Source of the DNA: an uncultured Bacteroidales bacterium
GTDB taxonomy: Bacteria > Bacteroidota > Bacteroidia > Bacteroidales > Bacteroidaceae
Reading direction: 5' to 3'
DNA: 64,000 nucleotides
Assembly: GCA_937916465.1 (NCBI GenBank)
Contig: CALFTK010000037.1
Location: forward strand, 15,646-79,645
Positions 25,816 to 32,695 of the stretch are shown here, in pieces (positions within the stretch are counted from its first letter, which is position 1; each line of letters begins with the position of its first letter). Both the position numbers and the translations under genes were made by a program. Below the pieces are notes generated by a model. That model did no database searches and was not told the origin of the DNA. It saw only the letters and a list, made by a program, of their open reading frames with translations.

Positions 25816-27552
25816 ATGGGAATACTTCAAGTATTTACACTATTGGGAGCATTGGGAATGTTCCTTTATGGTATGAATTTGATGAGTTCCGGATTGCAAA
25901 AAGCTTCGGGTGATAAGTTGCGCGGTTTTCTTACTGCAATGACATCAAATCCCTTCAAAGGGGTTATGACAGGTTTAGGAATTACCTCTATTATTCAGTC
26001 TTCATCGGCAACAACTGTTATGGTTGTTAGCTTTGTGAATGCCGGTCTTCTTACACTTGCACAGGCAATAGGTGTCATTATGGGCGCAAATATAGGAACT
26101 ACAGTGACCGCATGGCTGGTTTCCTGGCTTGGATTTAAGGCTGATATTTCAATCCTTGCCGTACCTTTAATGGCATTGGCATTCCTCTTCTCAAATTCAA
26201 AGAAGAATCAAAGGCAGAATATTGGTGAACTTCTTGTAGGCTTCTGCCTGCTGTTTTTGGGTCTCTCTTTTATGAAGGAATCCGTTCCCGATTTGAATGA
26301 AACCCCACAGGTTTTGGATTTTGTCAAGACATGGTCCAGTCATGGTTTCGGTTCGGTGCTTATATTCCTGGCCTTTGGTACTCTCCTCACACTTGTGCTT
26401 CAATCGTCATCTGCCACAATGGCTATCACACTCATTATGCTCAGTATGGGTTGGATACCATTTGATATGGCTTGTGCCATGGTTCTTGGTGAAAATATCG
26501 GTACAACAATTACTGCAAATATTGCTGCATCAGTAGGTAATACTCAGGCTAAGAGGGCAGCAATGTCTCATACTATATTCAATCTGTTTGGAGTAGTATG
26601 GGCATTAATTTTCTTCAAACCATTCTTAATGCTTGTAGGTAAAATTATTGAACTCTTCGGTCTGCCTAACCCTGCAGCCGAAGGTTTTGTGGTAAGCAGT
26701 TCAGTCTCTGTTGAAGGTACAGCCGCACTTTACGGACTCTCTATGTTGCATACTCTTTTCAATACTATCAATACTTGTATTCTTATATGGTTTGTAAAAC
26801 TTATAGAGAAAATAGTTGTATTTATTATTAAAACTCCAAAGAATCAAGAGCAGGAAATGTTTAGATTGAAATATATTTCTGCCGGTCCTTTAGCTACTCC
26901 TGAACTTGCAACTGAACAGGCGTTTAATGAGATTACACATTTTGCTCAGATATCTAGAAATGGACTTTCTTATGTAAGACAGGCTATTGCTGAAAGTAAT
27001 GGCGATAAGTTTGAAGAATTACGTAACAAGTTGGTCAAATATGAAGAGATATCAGATAGAATAGATTACGAAATAGCAACGTTCTTGAATGCAGTCTCTG
27101 TGAGTGATATTAGTCAAACAACGTCTTACAAGATTAAAGCCATGTATAAGATTATTGGTGAATTGGAATCTTTAGGCGATTCGGGTGAAGCTATAAGCCG
27201 TATTCTTTCCCGCAAGAATATCCACAACAAGAAATTTGATGCTGCAAAATTGCAGAAACTTGACGATATGGTAAATGTGGTAGATGATGCCTATCAGGCA
27301 ATGCTCTATAATCTTGATGCCGCTCACAAAGGTATGCTTGTTGAAGTGTCAAATGCATATAATGCAGAGGAATATATTAACCAGTTAAGAAACAATCTGC
27401 GTGATGCAGAAATAGAGGATATTGAAGATGGCGATAAGAACTATCAAACCAGTGTTTATTACATAGATGTTGTAAATGAATTGGAAAGGATGGGTGATTT
27501 TATTATCAATATTTCACAAAATTTGGAAAGGGCTTTCATAAATAATGATTGA
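25816..27552 (+). CDS. Na/Pi cotransporter family protein with PhoU-like domain
   Basis: 578 residues. The N-terminal half is a membrane domain with two copies of the QSSSAT motif (IIQSSSATTVMVVSF and LVLQSSSATMAITL) that defines NptA/SLC34 phosphate symporters. The C-terminal 200 residues are helical and PhoU-like (repeated helices with DRIDYEIATFL, ELERMGDFIINI). It imports phosphate with Na+ or regulates that import. A strong terminator follows at 27571. Confidence 0.93.
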   Translation: MGILQVFTLLGALGMFLYGMNLMSSGLQKASGDKLRGFLTAMTSNPFKGVMTGLGITSIIQSSSATTVMVVSFVNAGLLTLAQAIGVIMGANIGTTVTAWLVSWLGFKADISILAVPLMALAFLFSNSKKNQRQNIGELLVGFCLLFLGLSFMKESVPDLNETPQVLDFVKTWSSHGFGSVLIFLAFGTLLTLVLQSSSATMAITLIMLSMGWIPFDMACAMVLGENIGTTITANIAASVGNTQAKRAAMSHTIFNLFGVVWALIFFKPFLMLVGKIIELFGLPNPAAEGFVVSSSVSVEGTAALYGLSMLHTLFNTINTCILIWFVKLIEKIVVFIIKTPKNQEQEMFRLKYISAGPLATPELATEQAFNEITHFAQISRNGLSYVRQAIAESNGDKFEELRNKLVKYEEISDRIDYEIATFLNAVSVSDISQTTSYKIKAMYKIIGELESLGDSGEAISRILSRKNIHNKKFDAAKLQKLDDMVNVVDDAYQAMLYNLDAAHKGMLVEVSNAYNAEEYINQLRNNLRDAEIEDIEDGDKNYQTSVYYIDVVNELERMGDFIINISQNLERAFINND

Positions 27553-27570
27553 TAGTTAATAAGTCTGTTT

Positions 27571-27619
27571 CTCTCCCGATAAATACTTTTGTAAATGGTG
27601 AAATCGGGAGAGTTTTTTT
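27571..27619 (+). terminator. Rho-independent terminator after the Na/Pi cotransporter
   Basis: CTCTCCCGAT (27571-27580) pairs perfectly with ATCGGGAGAG (27603-27612), followed by seven T (27613-27619). The loop is 22 nt. Confidence 0.85.
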
Positions 27620-27672
27620 GTTATGCACTTGAATGTATTTGCATTCGCTATGTAAAACAATGAAGCAAGTTG

Positions 27673-27703
27673 TTTGTTTATAGCCCGGTTATTCGTACCT
27701 TTG
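27673..27703 (+). promoter_or_regulatory. Consensus Bacteroidota promoter for the O-antigen-ligase-like gene
   Basis: TTTG (27673-27676), 19-nt spacer, TACCTTTG (27696-27703). This is a perfect match to TTTG-N19-TAnnTTTG. It shows that translation cannot begin at the upstream in-frame codon at 27674 and supports the ATG at 27740. Confidence 0.8.
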
Positions 27704-27739
27704 CGCAAGACAAATTTAAACACACATATATATAAAACT

Positions 27740-29341
27740 ATGAAAAGACATTTTGAAAATCTTCATCTAATTGATTTGTTGGCTCTGTCAATGTTTCTGG
27801 TATTTGTTGTTACATGGATTAATAATCCTACCCATGCCGCTTTTTACAAGATGTATGACATATCACTTTATGTTGTGGCATATTCTCTTTTAAGAATGTT
27901 TGCTTTGTGGAATATGAGACTGTTAGGCAGAATTGTCTCTATTGCTATAGCGCTGGCTGCATTATGGCAGATAACTTATGCTCTTTTACAAATGTTGGGA
28001 GTTTATGAATCTCATAATTATCTATATCCTATGACCGGGTCTTTTAATAATCCGGGCCCTTTTGGCGGTTTTTTGGCTGTTTGCGCAAGCATACTGATTC
28101 CATGTTGTATAAAGGAAGAAAACAGATTGTTAAAAATTCTGTATGCACTATCTGCTGTACTGTCTTTAATAGTAATGCCGGCAACACTCAGTAGAACCTC
28201 TTTGCTGGCTTTCGGTGTTAGTATGCTTGTATATGGTATCTCTCACAAGCGAATTCGAAGACAATTTAAAAGATATTGGATGGTGATTGTTCTGATTATT
28301 TCTGTCGCTGTGACAACTGCTTATCTTTATAAAAAAGATTCCGCTGACGGTAGGGCGTATATAAATAAAATAAGCCTTTCCGCAATTCAAAGCAATGGCA
28401 TAAAAGGAAGTGGATTGGCAAATTACGCATCTTCATACGGTAAATCACAGACGGAATACTTTGCACCCCATATAGAAGATATACTTCAAGCAAAAGAGAC
28501 CGTGAAGATAGAGCGAGAACGGATGATAGCTGATTGTCCCGCGTATGCCTTTAATGAATACCTGGAATTAGGAGTGGAATGTGGTGTAGTGGGGCTTATT
28601 ATCTATCTGCTACTAATATCTGTGTCAATAACTACATTGTATAGAGAACAATCGGTATGGTGTTATGGTTTGATAGCACTTTCAATATTCGCACTTTTTT
28701 CCTATCCGTTTAAGATGATGCTATTCTGTGTTATGCTGGCTTTTTTTGTGGCAATAACAGGAATAAAACCAGGCAAAAACAGAACCCTATTCCCTGTGTA
28801 TGTAACATTCTTGATGGCTTTGGTTTTTGTTATGGCAGGATATAGCAGATACAAAACTGCAAAAGTGGCTGAACGCTCTTTGGAGAAGGCAATGACTCTG
28901 TACGATATTAAATATTACGAAGCTTTTACAGAAGAGTGCGTTTCGTTTCAGGATGCTTTGTTGCATAAATACAGTTTTATGTTTGCGTTTGGTCAATCGC
29001 TTAATAAATGTGGTGAATATGCAAAAAGTGACTCTATATTAGAGATGGGAGCAGCTATCAGTTCAGATCCGATGTTCTGGAATGTAATGGGTAATAATGC
29101 CAAAGCGCTGCAGCAGTATGACAGAGCGGAAGAGTGCTACCTAAGAGCATTTAATATGCTCCCAAATAGATTGTATCCGCTTACATTACTTGCAGAACTG
29201 TACTACGCAACAGGTGATAGTTGCGCCTTTATAAGAATGAAAGATATAGTGAACAATTTCAAGCCAAAGGTGGAATCGGTGCAAACAGAAAAACTTAGAG
29301 AAGAGATCAATTCACTCAGTTTTAACTGTTATTCCGATTGA
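27740..29341 (+). CDS. O-antigen ligase-like (Wzy_C) membrane protein with C-terminal TPRs
   Basis: 533 residues. About 10 membrane segments fill residues 1-370. A Wzy_C-type periplasmic loop is visible: GSFNNPGPFGGFLAVC, LSRTSLLAFG, then SGLANYASSYG and AFNEYLELGVECGVVGLI, which resembles the nEyl...G..G pattern of ligases and polymerases. The last 150 residues look like tetratricopeptide repeats (DPMFWNVMGNNAKALQQYDRAEECYLRAF). It may transfer or polymerise surface glycan, or act in protein O-glycosylation. No glycan cluster surrounds it. The start is ATG 27740, set by the promoter. Confidence 0.8.
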   Translation: MKRHFENLHLIDLLALSMFLVFVVTWINNPTHAAFYKMYDISLYVVAYSLLRMFALWNMRLLGRIVSIAIALAALWQITYALLQMLGVYESHNYLYPMTGSFNNPGPFGGFLAVCASILIPCCIKEENRLLKILYALSAVLSLIVMPATLSRTSLLAFGVSMLVYGISHKRIRRQFKRYWMVIVLIISVAVTTAYLYKKDSADGRAYINKISLSAIQSNGIKGSGLANYASSYGKSQTEYFAPHIEDILQAKETVKIERERMIADCPAYAFNEYLELGVECGVVGLIIYLLLISVSITTLYREQSVWCYGLIALSIFALFSYPFKMMLFCVMLAFFVAITGIKPGKNRTLFPVYVTFLMALVFVMAGYSRYKTAKVAERSLEKAMTLYDIKYYEAFTEECVSFQDALLHKYSFMFAFGQSLNKCGEYAKSDSILEMGAAISSDPMFWNVMGNNAKALQQYDRAEECYLRAFNMLPNRLYPLTLLAELYYATGDSCAFIRMKDIVNNFKPKVESVQTEKLREEINSLSFNCYSD

Positions 29342-29427
29342 TATTCTCTCTTCTTAACAAGAATCTTATCAATCCTAGGGCCATCCATATCTACCACTTC
29401 CAAAAGAATTAATATATCGAAGTCTAT
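29329..29427 (-). pseudogene. C-terminal remnant of a CorC/HlyC-type (hemolysin family) protein
   Basis: On the minus strand an open stretch without a start codon reads DFDILILLEVVDMDGPRIDK then ILVKKREYQSE and a stop. EVVDMDGPRIDKILV matches the conserved extreme C-terminus of the CorC_HlyC domain found in CNNM/hemolysin-family transporters. An in-frame TAA (29428-29430) precedes it, and nothing else of such a gene is present. The stop overlaps the 3' end of the O-antigen-ligase-like gene. It is probably the scar of a deletion or rearrangement between that gene and the epimerase. Confidence 0.55.
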
Positions 29428-29456
29428 TTAAATACACTATGTTGTTGCTTTTTTTA

Positions 29457-29464
29457 TAGATTTG
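29457..29464 (+). promoter_or_regulatory. Putative -7 box for the epimerase gene
   Basis: TAGATTTG matches TAnnTTTG, 30 nt before the ATG at 29495. No good -33 element was found at the normal distance. Confidence 0.35.
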
Positions 29465-29494
29465 TGAGTTAATATTATAAGTCAGTTGAATAAT

Positions 29495-30679
29495 ATGGAA
29501 AAGCTAAAGCGCGAAGTCGGGCAAGAGTTGAAAGAGAATATTATGCCATTTTGGATAGCTATGGTTGATGATGAAAATGGTGGGTTTTATGGTAGGATGA
29601 ATGGTGAGGGCATTCTTTGTAAAGATGCTCCAAAGGGAGCAGTGCTTAATGCACGTATTCTTTGGGCCTTTGCTGCAGCCTATCGTACAACAAAAGATTA
29701 TAAATATCTTGAGTTGGCAATTCGTGCAAAGCGTTATTTGATAGACAATTTTTATGATAACAAAAACGGTGGTATCTATTGGATGTTGAATGCTGATGGT
29801 ACACCCAGAGATACGAAAAAGCAGATATACGCATTAGGATTTGCTATATATGGACTTAGTGAACTTTATAGATCAACCAACGATGCAGAATCTTTAGAAT
29901 ATGCGGTGATGCTCTACGAATCTATAGAACAACATGCCTATGATGAAAAATATGGTGGTTATTTTGAAGCTTTTACACAGGATTGGGGGCAAATAGATGA
30001 TGTTCGGTTGAGTGAAAAAGATGCCAACGATAGAAAAACCATGAATACCCATCTTCATATTTTAGAACCCTATACAAACCTATACAGAATATGGCCGGAT
30101 ATTAACTTAAAGTTTCGTATTAAAGAGCTAATGGATATTTTCCTTGAACGCATATACAATGCTCCGATAGGTCATTTTGATCTGTTTTTCACAGATGATT
30201 GGAAACGAAACTCTTCTTTGCAATCTTATGGTCACGATATAGAAGCAGCTTGGCTTCTTTGGGAAGCTGCCTTTGTGATAGATAGTGGTGTTCATAAGAA
30301 AAAATTGGTAGATTTGGTTAAAAAGATAGCAGATGTATCATTAAGTGAAGCCTTTAATAAAGATGGGGGGATGGAATATGAGTACAATCCATCTGCTGGG
30401 ATTAGAGATAATGACTGTCATTGGTGGGTTCAAGCTGAATCGGTTGTAGGTTTTCTATATGCATATAAAATTACAGGCAATAATAACTATCTGAATGTTG
30501 CTCGTTCTTCCTGGGATTTTATTAAAAGGTATATAATAGATAAAAGCCGAGGTGAATGGTACTGGAGTCTGCTCGCAAACGGTAAGGTAAATATGAAAGA
30601 TGATAAAGCCGGCCCATGGAAGTGCCCATATCATAATACGCGAATGTGTCTTGAAGTTATGAATTTTGAGGTTGTTTAA
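29495..30679 (+). CDS. Cellobiose/mannobiose 2-epimerase (AGE family)
   Basis: 394 residues, cytoplasmic (alpha/alpha)6 barrel. It interconverts the reducing-end sugar at C2: cellobiose to glucosyl-mannose and mannobiose to mannosyl-glucose. Motifs of the family are present: ARILWAFAAAYR, the His-containing TMNTHLHILEPY, SYGHDIEAAWLLWEAA, and GPWKCPYHNTRMCLE near the C-terminus. It feeds the GH130 phosphorylase at 15894 even though it is encoded 12 kb away. The ATG at 29495 is used; an upstream TTG at 29486 is also in frame. Confidence 0.93.
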   Translation: MEKLKREVGQELKENIMPFWIAMVDDENGGFYGRMNGEGILCKDAPKGAVLNARILWAFAAAYRTTKDYKYLELAIRAKRYLIDNFYDNKNGGIYWMLNADGTPRDTKKQIYALGFAIYGLSELYRSTNDAESLEYAVMLYESIEQHAYDEKYGGYFEAFTQDWGQIDDVRLSEKDANDRKTMNTHLHILEPYTNLYRIWPDINLKFRIKELMDIFLERIYNAPIGHFDLFFTDDWKRNSSLQSYGHDIEAAWLLWEAAFVIDSGVHKKKLVDLVKKIADVSLSEAFNKDGGMEYEYNPSAGIRDNDCHWWVQAESVVGFLYAYKITGNNNYLNVARSSWDFIKRYIIDKSRGEWYWSLLANGKVNMKDDKAGPWKCPYHNTRMCLEVMNFEVV

Positions 30680-30733
30680 TATACAATATTCAGGAATGTG
30701 TGCAATTTAGGAACTATGTACTATTAATTGTGT

Positions 30734-30741
30734 TACCTTTG
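30734..30741 (+). promoter_or_regulatory. -7 box for the FadL-like porin gene
   Basis: TACCTTTG matches TAnnTTTG 28 nt before the ATG at 30770. The -33 region only offers TTAG (30707-30710) at a long spacing. Confidence 0.45.
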
Positions 30742-30769
30742 CACCGATTTTAACCAAATTAAATAGAAT

Positions 30770-32119
30770 ATGAAAAAGAAATTCTTAATTGGTGCATTTG
30801 CACTTTTGGTATCTGCAACATCTTTTGCAGGTGGTCTTTTGACAAATACAAATCAAAACGCAACATATTTGCGTAATCCTGCACGCGATGCTGCAATAGC
30901 TATTGATGGTGTATATAGCAATCCTGCAGGTGTGGCATTTCTTCCAGAGGGTTTTCATCTATCATTGAGCTGGCAGGCTGCTGCTCAGAAACGTCAGATG
31001 AACGCTACAAATCTTCTGTTTATGAACAATACCAAAAATCCGTCTAAAGATCGTTTCTTTGAAGGTGAAACATTCGCACCTGTTATTCCTTCATTCCAGG
31101 CTGCATACGTTTTCAATGACAAGTGGTCTGTATCTGCTCAGTTTGCAGTAGGCGGCGGTGGTGGCGCTTGTGAATTTGCAAGTGGTCTGCCTATGTTTGA
31201 AGAACTGATTGGCGGTATGGCATATGAGTTTGGCAGCAAGATAGGTTCAAGCGCCTATTCATTTGACCAGAATCTTACCGGAAAACAGTATTTCTTTGGT
31301 CTTCAGGTGGGTGGAACATACAAAATTGCAGATATGGTATCTGTATTCGGTGGCTTGCGCACAGTAATGGCAAAGGCATCGTATGTAGGTGCAATTAGCA
31401 ATATCAATGTAGGTGGTATAACAGCGTCATCTCCAATCTTTCAGCAAATGCCGGCTATGGCACAGTATGCCGCACTTCTTGCAGATTATAAACTGGATTG
31501 CAATCAGAGTGATTTCGGCTTTACTCCTATAGTAGGTGTTGATGTAAATCTTGGAAAATTGAATCTTGCTGCAAAGTATGAATTCCGTACTAAAATAGCA
31601 ATGGAGAACGAAGCAAATAACAGTGCAAACTTAGCTGCTCTTGCAACAATGGTTCCTGCTGTGGCTGTTTATGGTGACGGTAATATAGTTCGTTCAGATA
31701 TACCTGCATATCTTGCACTTGGCGCTCAGTATTCATTTGACAAGGTACGTATAGGTGGTGGCTATCACTACTTCTGGGACAAGGATGCAAAAGGTTCTGC
31801 TATCAAGGCAGGTGATAACAGCTGGGAAGTGGTACTTGGTGCAGAGTGGGATATTGCTGACAGATGGACAATAAGTTGTGGTGGTCAGCGTACTGAACTT
31901 GGTTTTGCCGATTCTGATATGTCAGACACAAACTTCAGCACAAGTTCGTATGGTCTTAGCATAGGTGCAGCATTCCAGATTAATGACATGCTTAAACTGA
32001 ATGCCGGTTATCTGCACTCAATGTTTGATGATCACGAATTTACAAACGCAAACCATACAGCCTGCAACTATACACGTAAGAGCGATGCATTTGGCGTATC
32101 TCTTGATTTTACATTCTGA
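30770..32119 (+). CDS. OmpP1/FadL/TodX family outer membrane protein
   Basis: 449 residues. A signal peptide (MKKKFLIGAFALLVSATSFA) is followed by the FadL-type N-terminus GGLLTNTNQNATYLRNPARDA with YSNPAGVAFL, the NPA motif of this family. The rest shows alternating beta-strands ending in VSLDFTF, a C-terminal aromatic as in outer membrane barrels. FadL-type channels take up long-chain fatty acids or other hydrophobic compounds; the substrate here is unknown. folB follows 15 nt later, which is probably only positional coupling. Confidence 0.92.
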   Translation: MKKKFLIGAFALLVSATSFAGGLLTNTNQNATYLRNPARDAAIAIDGVYSNPAGVAFLPEGFHLSLSWQAAAQKRQMNATNLLFMNNTKNPSKDRFFEGETFAPVIPSFQAAYVFNDKWSVSAQFAVGGGGGACEFASGLPMFEELIGGMAYEFGSKIGSSAYSFDQNLTGKQYFFGLQVGGTYKIADMVSVFGGLRTVMAKASYVGAISNINVGGITASSPIFQQMPAMAQYAALLADYKLDCNQSDFGFTPIVGVDVNLGKLNLAAKYEFRTKIAMENEANNSANLAALATMVPAVAVYGDGNIVRSDIPAYLALGAQYSFDKVRIGGGYHYFWDKDAKGSAIKAGDNSWEVVLGAEWDIADRWTISCGGQRTELGFADSDMSDTNFSTSSYGLSIGAAFQINDMLKLNAGYLHSMFDDHEFTNANHTACNYTRKSDAFGVSLDFTF

Positions 32120-32134
32120 TACTGATAATAGATT

Positions 32135-32497
32135 ATGTCGATACAGAAAATCTCTTTGAACGGACTTAGGTTTTATGCTTATCATGGCGTTGAGCCTCAA
32201 GAACGTGAAGTTGGTGCCTGGTACACAATAGACCTTGATATGTATGCTGATGTAAGCAATTCACTAAATAGTGATGAACTTGCAGATACATTGAATTATG
32301 CGCAGGCAGCACGTATAATCAAAGAGGAGATGCAGATACCGTCAAAGCTTATGGAGCACGTAGCGGGTAGGGTAGTGCAGCGTCTGCAACAGGAGTTTCC
32401 TTCATTGCAACGTCTTAGCTTTACTATAGCGAAGGAGAATCCACCCGTATGTGCAGAGTGTGGCTCTGCCTCAATCACAGTAGAAGTAGGTAATTAA
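32135..32497 (+). CDS. folB: Dihydroneopterin aldolase
   Basis: 120 residues, cytoplasmic. It converts 7,8-dihydroneopterin to 6-hydroxymethyl-dihydropterin and glycolaldehyde in folate synthesis. The family pattern is visible: ISLNGLRFYAYHGVEPQERE at the N-terminus with the Glu of the pterin site, DTLNYAQAARIIKEEM in the middle, and SFTIAKENPPV near the end with the conserved Lys. Length is typical. It is followed by the hairpin-rich spacer at 32501-32669. Confidence 0.95.
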   Translation: MSIQKISLNGLRFYAYHGVEPQEREVGAWYTIDLDMYADVSNSLNSDELADTLNYAQAARIIKEEMQIPSKLMEHVAGRVVQRLQQEFPSLQRLSFTIAKENPPVCAECGSASITVEVGN

Positions 32498-32500
32498 TTG

Positions 32501-32598
32501 GCGCGAAGCGCGCTTCCGCAGGAAGCCTTATAGATAAGGATAAACAAACAGCTCAAATAAGAAAATTATTTGGTCCGAAGGACGTTCCCGGAGGGAAC
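32501..32598. repeat. Two pairs of abutting GNA-triloop hairpins
   Basis: Four perfect mini-hairpins lie in the spacer after folB: GCGC-GAA-GCGC (32501-32511), GCTTCC-GCA-GGAAGC (32512-32526), GTCC-GAA-GGAC (32573-32583) and GTTCCC-GGA-GGGAAC (32584-32598). Every loop is a GNA trinucleotide, the loop type of the exceptionally stable d(GCGAAGC) hairpin. The hairpins touch head to tail in two pairs, 46 nt apart. A further small palindrome, CCTTAT-AG-ATAAGG (32526-32539), follows the first pair. The region is much more GC-rich than its surroundings. It may be a REP-like intergenic element or an RNA/DNA-structure signal. Confidence 0.7.
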
Positions 32599-32628
32599 AA
32601 AATAAATAAGGTCTTACACAAACTACTT

Positions 32629-32669
32629 AAATAGGAAATGGTCGGCTAAAAACCGACCATTTCCTATTT
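32629..32669. terminator. Bidirectional terminator between folB and nrdJ
   Basis: AAATAGGAAATGGTCGG (32629-32645) and CCGACCATTTCCTATTT (32653-32669) form a perfect 17-bp stem with a 7-nt loop. It serves both converging transcripts. Confidence 0.85.
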
Positions 32670-32695
32670 GAGTATGTTTGTGTTGTGTGTTTTGT

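Noticed and set aside
27674..27739. N-terminal extension of the O-antigen-ligase-like protein
   Set aside because: The extension covers the -33/-7 promoter elements, so it would not be transcribed from that promoter.
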